NCBI RefSeq assembly: GCF_900188405.1
Contig: NZ_FZOF01000006.1
Span: 310,001 to 374,000 of the forward strand
Length of the DNA stretch: 64,000 nt
Source of the DNA: Actinacidiphila glaucinigra
GTDB lineage: Bacteria > Actinomycetota > Actinomycetes > Streptomycetales > Streptomycetaceae
Direction: 5' to 3'
Shown: positions 27,525-35,619 of the stretch, piece after piece
Layout: every line of letters starts with the position of its first letter
Position numbering within the stretch: position 1 is the first letter of the stretch
Made by a program: the position numbers and the translations under genes
The notes under the pieces: model-generated
What the model was told of the DNA's origin: nothing
The model's input: the letters and a program-made list of their open reading frames with translations, nothing else
The model's database searches: none

Positions 27525-28784
27525 TCAGAGCAGCACGTACCCCGCCGTCCGCAGCGCCTCCGCCACGGCCGCCCGGTGCTCGGGGCCGCGGGTCTCCAGG
27601 TGCAGCTCCACCTCGGCCTCCGTCAGCCCCAACCGAGGATCCGTGCGGACGTGCGCGATGTCCAGCACGTTTGCGTCACTCGCGGAAAGGATCTCCAGCA
27701 GTGCCGCCAGGGCCCCCGGCCGGTCCGTGAGCCGCAGCCGGAAGGACATGTAGCGCCCGGCGGCCGCCATGCCGTGCCGCAGGGTGCGCTCCATCAGCAG
27801 CGGGTCGATGTTGCCGCCGGACAGCACGGCCACCACCGGCCCGTCGAAGGACTCCGGCCGCGACAGCAGCGCCGCCACCGGGCTCGCCCCGGCCGGCTCG
27901 ACCACCAGCTTCGCCCGCTCCAGGCACAGCAGCAGCGCGGCGGACAGCTCGTCCTCGGTGACCGTGCGCACCTCGTCCACCAGATCGCGGACGATGGAGA
28001 ACGGCACCTCCCCCGGGCAGCCCACCTTGATCCCGTCCGCCATGGTCGCCACCGAGCCCAGCGCCACCGGCCGCCCCGCCGCCAGCGACGGCGGGTACGC
28101 GGCCGCGCCCGCCGCCTGCACCCCGACGACCCGCACCTCCGGACGCACCGACTTCACCGCCACCGCCACACCGGCCGCGAGCCCGCCGCCGCCCATCCCC
28201 ACGACGATCGTGCGCACCTCCGGGCACTGGTCCAGGATCTCCAGACCCACCGTGCCCTGCCCGGCGACGATGTCCGCGTGGTCGAAGGGGTGGATGAAGA
28301 CCGCGCCCGTCTCCCGGGCGTACTCCTCGGCGGCGCGCAGCGTCTCGTCGAAGACGTGCCCGTGCAACCGCACCTCGGCCCCGTAGTCGCGGGTCGCCGC
28401 GACCTTCGGCAGCGGGGCGCCGGACGGCATGAAGACGGTGGAGCGCACCCCGAGCAGCGAGGCGGCCAGCGCCACGCCCTGCGCGTGGTTGCCGGCACTC
28501 GCCGCGACCACGCCCGCCGCGCGCTCCTCCTGCCGCAGACCGGCGATCCGCACATAGGCGCCGCGCACCTTGAACGAGCCCGTGCGCTGCAGGTTCTCGC
28601 ACTTCAGGTGCACCGGCGTGGCCACCAGACGGGACAGCTGCCGGCTGCCCTCCATGGGCGTCACACGGGCCACGCCGGACAGCATCTTGTGCGCGCCGCG
28701 CACATCGTCGATGGTGACCGGACACGGCCGCGCGGCCACCGCCGCGCGGGTCGTGCGACGGGCCTGACTTGCGGGGCTTTCCAT
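27525..28784 (-). CDS. ilvA: Threonine ammonia-lyase (threonine deaminase)
   Basis: 419 residues. PLP lysine in RTGSFKVRGAY, SAGNHAQGVALAA, the GMGGGGLAAGVA phosphate loop, and LSGGNIDP. A single C-terminal ACT domain (SFRLRLTDRPGALAALLEILSASDANVLDIAHVR) marks the ~400-residue type. It converts L-threonine to 2-oxobutanoate, the first step to isoleucine, and supplies propionyl-CoA precursors. ATG 28784 follows GGGGACC. It is divergent from the MarR gene. Confidence 0.93.
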   Translation of the reverse strand: MESPASQARRTTRAAVAARPCPVTIDDVRGAHKMLSGVARVTPMEGSRQLSRLVATPVHLKCENLQRTGSFKVRGAYVRIAGLRQEERAAGVVAASAGNHAQGVALAASLLGVRSTVFMPSGAPLPKVAATRDYGAEVRLHGHVFDETLRAAEEYARETGAVFIHPFDHADIVAGQGTVGLEILDQCPEVRTIVVGMGGGGLAAGVAVAVKSVRPEVRVVGVQAAGAAAYPPSLAAGRPVALGSVATMADGIKVGCPGEVPFSIVRDLVDEVRTVTEDELSAALLLCLERAKLVVEPAGASPVAALLSRPESFDGPVVAVLSGGNIDPLLMERTLRHGMAAAGRYMSFRLRLTDRPGALAALLEILSASDANVLDIAHVRTDPRLGLTEAEVELHLETRGPEHRAAVAEALRTAGYVLL

Positions 28785-28917
28785 GGTCCCCAGTCTTGCA
28801 GCAGCGGCAGGCGCCCGGACCGACCGAGGAGTTTTCCGCGGCGGGGTCCCGGGATGACGCTCTCCGCGTACTCTTCTCCCAACCTTCGCAGGACCGACAG
28901 AACGCGAGCTTCCGGCC

Positions 28918-29412
28918 ATGCCCATTCCCCCCTCGGAGATCACGACCGACCTCCTGGAGCGCCTGCAGCACGAGGTGGCGCTCTTCGCCCGCCGCGCGGA
29001 ACAGACGCGCCTCGGTGGCGTCGGCAAGGCCCGCAACTCCATGGACCGGGCCGCGTACCTGCTGCTCCACCGCCTGGACAACGAGGGCCCGATGGGCGTG
29101 AAGGCGCTCGCGGAGGGCATGGGCATCGACTCCTCCACCGTCACACGCCAGGTCGCCCCGCTCGTCGACAGCGGACTCGTCAAGCGCACCTCCCACCCCG
29201 AGGACGGGCGGGCGGTCGTGCTCGCACTCTCCCCGCGCGGTCGTTCGCGCCTGGAGGAGGTCCGCAGCTCGCGGCAGCGACTCATGGAGGTCGTGACCGA
29301 GGACTGGACACCCGAGGAGCGCGAGTCCTTCACCGACCTCCTCGGCCGGTTCAACTCCGCGCTGGCGCAGTACCACTCGTCCGTCACACAGGGAGACGAG
29401 CAGAACTCTTGA
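28918..29412 (+). CDS. MarR family transcriptional regulator
   Basis: 164 residues with a winged helix (GVKALAEGMGIDSSTVTRQVAPLVDSGLVKRTSHPEDGRA region) followed by the usual wing and dimerisation helices. It is divergent from ilvA across 133 bp; no clear operator is seen there. Target genes are unknown; the sigma-like gene 32 bp downstream on the same strand may be co-transcribed. Confidence 0.9.
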   Translation: MPIPPSEITTDLLERLQHEVALFARRAEQTRLGGVGKARNSMDRAAYLLLHRLDNEGPMGVKALAEGMGIDSSTVTRQVAPLVDSGLVKRTSHPEDGRAVVLALSPRGRSRLEEVRSSRQRLMEVVTEDWTPEERESFTDLLGRFNSALAQYHSSVTQGDEQNS

Positions 29413-29444
29413 CCTGAGGTCGCCGTCTGCCGTCCCATGGCGCT

Positions 29445-29909
29445 GTGGGAGAGCGCCGGGAGGCAGCGGAGCGCCTGCGCGAAGCCGAGTTCGAGGCCTT
29501 CGCGGCAGGCGCGGCAGGGCGGTTGCTGCACGTCGCCGCCCTGCTCACGGGGGACAGGACCGAGGGCACCGAGCTGCTCTGCGCCGCCCTGTCGCGCACC
29601 TACGCCGACTGGTTCCGGATGCGCGGCGAGGACCCGTACGCCTTCACCCGCGCCGAGATCGTCCGCCGCTTCGCCCAGCGGCCCTGGTGGCGGCGCCCCC
29701 GCGGCGGGGTGCTCGGGACGCTCAACGTGCGCGAGCGGCTGGTGATCGTGCTGCGGCTGTACGAGGGCATCGCCGAGGAACAGGCCGCCGCGCAGCTCGG
29801 CATGCCCTCGGAACGCGTACGGACGATCACCCTGCGGGCCACCGCGGTCCTGCGCAGCCGGCCCGCGCGCAGCGGGACGGCGGCCCGGGTGCGGGAGGCC
29901 GCGTCGTGA
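29445..29909 (+). CDS. SigE-family-like small sigma factor protein
   Basis: 154 residues. The start (FEAFAAGAAGRLLHVAALLTGDRTEGTELL) resembles region 2 of SigE-family ECF-like sigma factors, and the end (LNVRERLVIVLRLYEGIAEEQAAAQLGMPSERVRTITLRA) resembles region 4 with an HTH. The -10 recognition part of region 2 (WRRPRGG stretch) is short and unusual, so promoter recognition may be degenerate. GTG 29445 is the only sensible start and lacks a strong RBS. The downstream membrane-protein gene overlaps by 4 bp. Confidence 0.72.
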   Translation: MGERREAAERLREAEFEAFAAGAAGRLLHVAALLTGDRTEGTELLCAALSRTYADWFRMRGEDPYAFTRAEIVRRFAQRPWWRRPRGGVLGTLNVRERLVIVLRLYEGIAEEQAAAQLGMPSERVRTITLRATAVLRSRPARSGTAARVREAAS

Positions 29910-30148
29910 GCCCGTACGACCGCAAGGAGGACGAGGTCCGCCGGCTGCTCGACGGGCCGCACCCCGGCGTCCCCGTGGACCTCGCCCCGCGCGCCGCGGA
30001 ACGCGGCCGCCGCGTCCTGGCCCGGCGCCGCGTGCTGCACGCCGTGCTGTGGACGCTGCTCGTCGTGGGGGTCGTCGTCGCGCTCGTCCTCGCGGTGGTG
30101 TGGTGGCCGGGGGCGGAACCGCTCGACACGACCCCTGGCGGGTGGTGA
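29906..30148 (+). CDS. Small membrane protein, possible anti-sigma partner
   Basis: 80 residues, GTG start overlapping the sigma-like gene's stop (GTGA). A charged N-terminal half (YDRKEDEVRRLLDG) is followed by one strong transmembrane helix (VLWTLLVVGVVVALVLAVVWW). Layout and coupling fit a minimal membrane-bound regulator of the upstream sigma-like protein, but there is no recognisable anti-sigma zinc motif. Inference only. Confidence 0.65.
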   Translation: MSPYDRKEDEVRRLLDGPHPGVPVDLAPRAAERGRRVLARRRVLHAVLWTLLVVGVVVALVLAVVWWPGAEPLDTTPGGW

Positions 30149-30149
30149 C

Positions 30150-30610
30150 CGGGTCCGGGGTACGTCGTGGTTGCGGTCCGTTGTCGTGTACGGGTGCGGG
30201 CGGCTGCGCCGGGCCGCCCGGTGGGTGTGTGCGGGTGCGTTGCGCCTGCGGCGGGGTGCCCCGGGCTGCCCGGTTGTTGGGTGCGGGTTGTTTGCGCCTG
30301 CGATCCGGGTGCCCCAGGCCGCCCGGTTGTCGTGTGCGGGTTGTTTGCGCCTGCGGCGGGCTGTCTCCCGCCCTCCCGCCCGTTTGCCCGGCGCGGTCAG
30401 TGCGGGCCTGCGCTCAGTTGTGTTGGGGTCGGGGCCGCGCCGGCGCACGTCCTCAACGCTCGCGGTTTACCCCAACATCATTCCGCGCCGGGTCCGCCGC
30501 TCGTCGTTTCCGGGCGCACCCCGCCACACCCCCTCCGGTCGTATGGGCGCATGACGGCCGGAGAGGGGTGAGAAGGCGGTCCGGGGTTGCCGCACGTGCC
30601 TTGCTGAACC
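30150..30610 (-). repeat. Dispersed non-coding repeat, copy B (class-1 head)
   Basis: On the minus strand this reads ACCTGACAGCCGG...GTGCGGCAACCCCGGACCG, a hairpin (30527-30570), the box GGGTAAACCGCGAGCG, GTGCGCCGGCGCGGC and the CGCAGGCGCAAACAACCCGC tail. It aligns closely by eye with copy A at 5119-5520. It starts immediately after the stop of the small membrane-protein gene and extends through a tandem-repeat tail. No coding frame accepted. Confidence 0.8.
30200..30360. repeat. ~52-bp tandem repeat in copy B tail
   Basis: GCGCCTGCG recurs at 30242, 30294 and 30347 (periods 52 and 53), each time within a unit containing GTGCGGGT(T)G and GCCCGGTTGT. A more degraded unit precedes at about 30204. 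Copies A, C and D have only fragments of this array. Confidence 0.7.
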
Positions 30611-30854
30611 TCTACCGGCTGTCAGGTGCCTCGTGGGGGAACCTGCCAGCTGATCACGGAGGCGGGCCCGAGCGCCCCGAAAGCCCCCGGTCCGATCCCT
30701 GAGCGGGTGCCGGGAGTCCTCTCAGCGGTCCGTTGCTGCGGGAGTCGTACTTGTCGGTGCGGGGGGACTGAACCTCGTTGCAGGGTCGGCCTCGGCGCTC
30801 GTCGCGACGCAGGCAAGCCCAGCAGGCCACCAACTGCCCGCAGGAGGTGCCCCC

Positions 30855-31223
30855 GGCCACCGGTGCGTGCACCCTTGCTCGGCCTGCGGCCGGGGGACCC
30901 CCCGCTGGGGCAGTTCCCAGCGGTGCGGGGAGGGGCGCCCCCCATCACCCCCCTCCGGCCGTCATGCGCTCACACGACGGGAGGGGGTGTGGCGGGGTGC
31001 GCCCGGAAGCGACGAGCGGTGATACCGGTACCGAACGATGTCCGGGTAAACCGCGAGCGCTGAGGACGTGCGCCGGCGCGGCCCCGACCCCAACCCAACG
31101 TGCGGGACCCGCACTGACCGCGCCGGGCAATCGGGCGGGAGGGCGGGGACAGCCCGCCGCAGGCGCAAACAACCCGCACACAACATCCGGGCCGCAACCA
31201 CGACGCACACGGGGAACCGGGCG
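30855..31223 (+). repeat. Dispersed non-coding repeat, copy C (class-2 head)
   Basis: The head GCCCCCGGCCACCGG...GCGGTGCGGGGAGGGGCGCC matches copy D; the hairpin (30946-30989), GGGTAAACCGCGAGCG box and CGGGCAATCGGGCGGGAGGG tail match copies A and B. It runs up to the stop codon of the cystathionine gamma-synthase gene. The ~245 bp between the heads of B and C (30611-30854) hold no accepted gene. Confidence 0.78.
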
Positions 31224-32378
31224 CTACGCGCCAAGCGCCTGGCGGAGGTCCTCCAAAAGGTCGTCGACGGACTCAATGCCCACCGACAGCCGCACCAGAT
31301 CGGCCGGCACCTCGAGCGCGGAGCCCGCGACCGAGGCATGCGTCATGCGGCCCGGGTGCTCGATGAGGGACTCGACGCCGCCCAGGGACTCGCCCAGCGT
31401 GAACAGCCGCGCCCGGTTGCAGACCTCGACGGCCGCCTCCTCGCCGCCCGCGACGCGGAAGGAGACCATGCCGCCGAACCGCTTCATCTGCTTGGCCGCG
31501 ATGTCGTGCCCCGCGTGCTCGGGCAGCCCCGGGTAGAAGACCTGGGTGACCTTCGGGTGCAGCGACAGCAATTCCGCGACCCGGGCCGCGTTGTCGCTGT
31601 GCCGGTCCATGCGGACCGCGAGCGTCTTGATGCCCCGCATCACCAGCCACGCGTCGAAGGGGCCGGCGACGGCGCCCATCGCGTTCTGGTGGTACGCCAG
31701 TTCCTCGCCGAGGCCCGCTTCGGCAGCGACCAGCGCGCCGCCGACGACGTCCGAGTGCCCGCCCATGTACTTGGTGGTGGAGTGCACGACGACGTCGGCG
31801 CCCAGCGCCAGCGGCTGCTGCAGGTAGGGGCTGGCGAAGGTGTTGTCCACGACGAGCCGCGCGTCCGCGCCGCGCGCGATGTCCGCGAGGGCCGCGATGT
31901 CGGTGATCCCGAGCAGCGGGTTGCTGGGCGTCTCGACCCAGATCATCCGGGTCTCGGGCCGCAGCGCGGCCCGGACGGCCGCCGGGTCGGAGGTGTCGGC
32001 GACCGACCACCGCACGCCCCAGCGCTCGACGACCTTCGCGAAGAGCCGGAAGGTGCCGCCGTAGGCGTCGTTGGGGATGACGACGTGGTCGCCGGGCTTC
32101 AGGACCGTGCGCAGCAGGCAGTCCTCGGCGGCCAGGCCGGACGCGAACGCCAGGCCGCGGCGGCCGCCCTCGAGCGCCGCGAGGTTCTCCTCCAGCGCGG
32201 TGCGGGTCGGGTTGGCGGAGCGGCTGTACTCGTAGCCGCCGCGCAGGCCGCCGACCCCGTCCTGCTTGTACGTGGAAACCTGGTAGATCGGCGTGACCAC
32301 GGCCCCGGTCTGGGCGTCGGCCGGCTGACCCGCGTGGATCGCGAGGGTCTCGAAGTTCTGGTGCTGCTGCTCGCTCAT
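31224..32378 (-). CDS. metB: Cystathionine gamma-synthase
   Basis: 384 residues of the Cys/Met metabolism PLP family. The PLP lysine is in VVHSTTKYMGGHSDVVGG; the substrate region reads YEYSRSANPTRTALEENLAALEGG; and GESLGGVESLIEHPGRMTHAS is near the C-terminus. It joins an activated homoserine with cysteine, or runs the reverse-type gamma/beta reactions; synthase versus lyase cannot be separated by eye. ATG 32378 begins the conserved MSEQQHQNFETLAIHAGQ. It is monocistronic, with repeat copy C immediately downstream. Confidence 0.88.
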   Translation of the reverse strand: MSEQQHQNFETLAIHAGQPADAQTGAVVTPIYQVSTYKQDGVGGLRGGYEYSRSANPTRTALEENLAALEGGRRGLAFASGLAAEDCLLRTVLKPGDHVVIPNDAYGGTFRLFAKVVERWGVRWSVADTSDPAAVRAALRPETRMIWVETPSNPLLGITDIAALADIARGADARLVVDNTFASPYLQQPLALGADVVVHSTTKYMGGHSDVVGGALVAAEAGLGEELAYHQNAMGAVAGPFDAWLVMRGIKTLAVRMDRHSDNAARVAELLSLHPKVTQVFYPGLPEHAGHDIAAKQMKRFGGMVSFRVAGGEEAAVEVCNRARLFTLGESLGGVESLIEHPGRMTHASVAGSALEVPADLVRLSVGIESVDDLLEDLRQALGA

Positions 32379-32444
32379 ACCGCCGAGCGTAGTGCGCGCC
32401 GCGGGCCGGGACGTGCCTGCCGGGCCCGCGTAGGCTTGTCCATC

Positions 32445-33485
32445 ATGGAATTCCTGTGGGTGCTGTACGGCGTTCTGCTGATCTCCGCGATCGTGCTGGT
32501 GCCCCGCATGCTGCGCGGTCGCGGCGTGCGGGCCGTCGCCGCGGTCGATCCCGCCCGGTACGGCTTCGTGCCCCGGGAGGAGATCGACATCCGGCTGCCG
32601 GGGCCCGACGAGGAGCTGACGCAGGCGCTGACCGTGACCCAGCGCACGCAGGACTGGCGCGCGGTCGCCGCCCTCCTCAAGGGCACCCCGGCCGAGGGCG
32701 AGCTCCGCTGGCAGCGGGTGCAGACCCTGGCGGGCGCCGCGGCGGTCGAGCTGGCCCAGTCCCCCGGCACGGGCGGCGCGTGGCTGCGCACCTGGCGGGT
32801 CGAGGACGCCAAGGACGCCGGCGGGGCGGCCGTCCACGCGGCGTTCCTGGTGCAGCGGGCCCGGCGCGAGCCGGCCGGCTCCCCGGACGTGCGGATGATC
32901 CTGGAGGAGGCCCGCACGGTCGCCGACGAGGCCGCGCTGCTCGCGCCGGGCGACCCCGTGCCGTACATCGTGGCGCTCGCCGCCGACGGGGACTTCGCCG
33001 CCGCCTGGGAGAAGATCACCGCCCGCGCCCCGCACCACATGGGCGCCCACCTGACGGCCCTCGCCCGGCTCCCGGAGGACGCCGCACGCGACTTCGCCGA
33101 GCGGGCGGCCTCCTCCGCACCCGAGGGAAGCCTGCTGCCGGCGCTGCCGCTCTTCGAGGTCTTCGCGCATCTGCCGGACGTCATCCTGGTGCGCAGCTTC
33201 TACGAGAGCGAGGTCGTCTCCCGCGCCATCGGCGGCGCCCTCTACGCCACCGAGCACGCCTCCCCCTCCGACTCGGTGCTGCCCGTGGTGCGGCACCTGC
33301 TGGCGGCGTTCCTGCTGCGCGCGGAGCGCTTCACGGAGGCGGTCGAGCAGTTCCGCGCCGTCGACGGCTACGCGGGCGCGGCCCCGTGGGCGTACGACGC
33401 CGACCCCGCCGCCTCGTACACCGCACACCGGGCGCAGGCGCTCGCGGGGCTGGAGTGGGACTCCGTGCGGGGGCGCGCCCGTTGA
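32445..33485 (+). CDS. Membrane-anchored hypothetical protein
   Basis: 346 residues. The N-terminal helix [21 protein letters not shown] is a membrane anchor; the rest is a soluble helical domain, probably cytoplasmic, that looks TPR-like (alternating helices through [24 protein letters not shown]). ATG 32445 lies 66 bp from the divergent metB start. Its stop overlaps the TTG start of msrA (TTGA), so it is the first gene of an operon with msrA. No recognised catalytic motif. Confidence 0.78.
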   Translation: MEFLWVLYGVLLISAIVLVPRMLRGRGVRAVAAVDPARYGFVPREEIDIRLPGPDEELTQALTVTQRTQDWRAVAALLKGTPAEGELRWQRVQTLAGAAAVELAQSPGTGGAWLRTWRVEDAKDAGGAAVHAAFLVQRARREPAGSPDVRMILEEARTVADEAALLAPGDPVPYIVALAADGDFAAAWEKITARAPHHMGAHLTALARLPEDAARDFAERAASSAPEGSLLPALPLFEVFAHLPDVILVRSFYESEVVSRAIGGALYATEHASPSDSVLPVVRHLLAAFLLRAERFTEAVEQFRAVDGYAGAAPWAYDADPAASYTAHRAQALAGLEWDSVRGRAR

Positions 33486-34126
33486 CGCCGCGCCTGCCCT
33501 CCCGTGAGGAGGCGATACCGGGCCGGCCCGCACCCCTGTACTCGGTGCCCGTCCGGCACACCGTGCTCGGCCGGCCCCTCACCGGCCCCTACCCGGCCGA
33601 CCTGGAGGTCGCCGACTTCGCACTGGGCTGCTTCTGGGGCGCCGAGCGGGTCTTCTGGCGGACGCCGGGCGTGTGGACGACGCTGGTCGGCTACGAGGGC
33701 GGGTACACGGAGAACCCGACGTACGAGGAGGTCTGCAGCGGCCTCACCGGCCACGCCGAGGCCGTGCGCGTCGTCTTCGACCCGGCGCTGATCACGTACG
33801 CGGAACTGCTGAAGGTGTTCTGGGAGGCCCACGACCCCACCCAGGGCCACCGCCAGGGCAACGACATCGGCACGCAGTACCGCTCCGCGGTCTACACCCA
33901 CTCCCCCGAGCAGCACGCCACCGCCCTCGCCTCCCGCGAGGCCTACCAGTCCGCCCTGCGCGCCACCGGCCACGGCACCATCACCACGGCGGTCGTCCCC
34001 GCGGGCCCCTTCCACCCCGCCGAGGCGTACCACCAGCAGTACCTGGACAAGAACCCCGGCGGCTACTGCGGCATCGAGGGCACGGGCGTCTCCTGCCCGG
34101 TCGGCATCCCGAAGCCCGATGCCTGA
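33482..34126 (+). CDS. msrA: Peptide-methionine (S)-S-oxide reductase
   Basis: 214 residues. Catalytic Cys in [11 protein letters not shown], the [21 protein letters not shown] substrate region, [20 protein letters not shown], and a resolving-Cys end ([14 protein letters not shown]). It reduces methionine-S-sulfoxide in proteins. TTG 33482 overlaps the upstream stop by 4 bp and gives the N-terminal extension typical of actinobacterial MsrA. The following pseudogene begins inside its 3' end. Confidence 0.93.
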   Translation: MTPRLPSREEAIPGRPAPLYSVPVRHTVLGRPLTGPYPADLEVADFALGCFWGAERVFWRTPGVWTTLVGYEGGYTENPTYEEVCSGLTGHAEAVRVVFDPALITYAELLKVFWEAHDPTQGHRQGNDIGTQYRSAVYTHSPEQHATALASREAYQSALRATGHGTITTAVVPAGPFHPAEAYHQQYLDKNPGGYCGIEGTGVSCPVGIPKPDA

Positions 34127-34390
34127 CCCCCTCCCGCAGGCCGCGACGGCGACGCTGAACGCGCTGCTCGCCGGTCCCGATCCGGTGCGCAGCGCCCTGC
34201 GCGCCCAGATACCCCACGCTCGAGTGACGGGCCGGTGCGGTGGAACCCGGCTGCAGACGCCTGGTACGCCGTACCGGACGATGCCGGGGTGACGGCGTTC
34301 ACCGACGGTGGCCATCTCTCACGTCTGGAGATCCACTCGGCATCCGAGCCGGTCACCGCGTGGCCGGAGCCTCACTTCCTGAAGCGCTGA
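34119..34390 (+). pseudogene. Frameshifted hypothetical gene
   Basis: ATG 34119 opens a protein-like frame ([20 protein letters not shown], then PVRSALRAQIPHARVTGRC) that ends at 34292. A second protein-like stretch continues in another frame from about 34220 to the stop at 34390 (DGPVRWNPAADAWYAVPDDA; LEIHSASEPVTAWPEPHFLK). Together they resemble a small Streptomyces hypothetical protein with about 20-30 central residues missing (recollection). This indicates a deletion plus frameshift between about 34215 and 34240. The 5' part overlaps msrA by 8 bp. Confidence 0.65.
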
Positions 34391-34496
34391 CGCGGCACGG
34401 CTGTTCAACGCTCCGCTCCCTTGCCGCATGGGATCCGTGCGGGGGGCCGGGAAAATTCGATTGCCTCCGGCAGGCCGATACGCGCTAATACGGCGC

Positions 34497-35612
34497 ATGG
34501 CCGATATCCAGGGGACGTACGACGAGCTGTTCTCCGCGGTGCCGAACGCGCTGGCGGGGCTGCTGGACGAGGGGGACGCGGGCGGTTCCGTCGCGGTCTT
34601 CGTGGACGGCGAGCCGGTGGTGGACGTCTGGGGCGGGTTCGCCGACGCGGGCCGGACGGTGCCGTGGGAGCGGGACACGATCACCGGGGTCTGGTCCGTC
34701 ACCAAGACGATGACCGCGCTGTGCGCGCTGGTCCTGGCCGACCGCGGCGATCTCGATCCGGACGCGCCGGTCGCCCGCTACTGGCCGGAGTTCGCCGCGT
34801 CGGGCAAGGAGAAGGTGCTGGTGCGGCACCTGCTCTCGCACACCGCGGGCCTGCCCGACTGGGACGGGCCGATCGACGAGCTCTACGACTGGCAGGCCGC
34901 CACGGCGCGTCTGGCCGCGCCGGCCCCGCAGTGGGAACCGGGGAGTGCGGCCGGGTACCACTCGCTCACCCAGGGGTATCTCGTGGGCGAGGTCGTACGG
35001 CGCATCACCGGGCGGAGCGTGGGCGAGTTCTTCGCCGGGGAGGTGGCCGGGCCGCTGGGCGCCGACTTCCACATCGGGCTGCCGGCCGAGCACGACCACC
35101 GCGTGGCGCTCGCCGTCCCCCCGCCGTCCCGGGACGAGGACTACGCCGCGAGCGCGCCCGGGGCCGACGCGTCCTCCACGTCCGGCACCGCCGTGCGGCT
35201 ACGGGACGGGAACAGCGTGGCCTGGCGTCGCGCGCAGATCCCCGCGGCGAGCGGCTTCGGCAACGCGCGCTCGGTCGCCCTCGTGCAGTCCGCGGTGGCC
35301 TGCGGCGGAACGGTGCGCGGGGTGCGGCTGCTGTCGCGGGCGGGCTGCGACCGGGCGCGCGAGGAGCAGTTCAGCGGTGAGGACCGCCGCCTGGGCATGC
35401 CGGTCCGCTGGGGGCTGGGCTACGGGCTGTTCGGCGACTCCCTCGGGTGGGGCGGTTGGGGCGGCTCGCTCGTCATGGCCGACCCCGAGGCCCGCATGGC
35501 GGTGGCGTACGTGACCAACCAGATGCGCGAGCCCGCGGAGGACACCCGGGGCCTGGAACTCGTGATGGCCGCCTACGACGGGCTCCCGGGACTGCGGGCG
35601 GTCGAGGGCTGA
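34497..35612 (+). CDS. Serine hydrolase, class C beta-lactamase-like esterase
   Basis: 371 residues. The catalytic Ser-x-x-Lys is in GVWSVTKTM; the Tyr-x-Ser-type motif is in AGYHSLTQGYLVGEV; HLLSHTAGLPDW is a family hallmark; and the GGWGGSLVMAD region supplies the third motif. Members include EstB esterases and D-aminopeptidases rather than true beta-lactamases. No signal peptide is seen, so it is probably cytoplasmic. ATG 34497 begins the conserved sequence. It is convergent with the LacI gene, only 7 bp apart. Confidence 0.88.
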   Translation: MADIQGTYDELFSAVPNALAGLLDEGDAGGSVAVFVDGEPVVDVWGGFADAGRTVPWERDTITGVWSVTKTMTALCALVLADRGDLDPDAPVARYWPEFAASGKEKVLVRHLLSHTAGLPDWDGPIDELYDWQAATARLAAPAPQWEPGSAAGYHSLTQGYLVGEVVRRITGRSVGEFFAGEVAGPLGADFHIGLPAEHDHRVALAVPPPSRDEDYAASAPGADASSTSGTAVRLRDGNSVAWRRAQIPAASGFGNARSVALVQSAVACGGTVRGVRLLSRAGCDRAREEQFSGEDRRLGMPVRWGLGYGLFGDSLGWGGWGGSLVMADPEARMAVAYVTNQMREPAEDTRGLELVMAAYDGLPGLRAVEG

Positions 35613-35619
35613 CAGGCCG

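Noticed and set aside
30200-30360. Tandem repeats considered as a CRISPR array
   Set aside because: Units are ~52 bp, diverged throughout, with no constant-repeat/variable-spacer pattern and no cas genes.
30167-31208. Open frames across the second repeat module
   Set aside because: Same reasoning as for the first module; peptides are translations of the repeat DNA.
32379-32444. Possible SAM riboswitch before metB
   Set aside because: The gap is only 66 bp and shared with a divergent gene; no P1-P4 riboswitch layout is visible.
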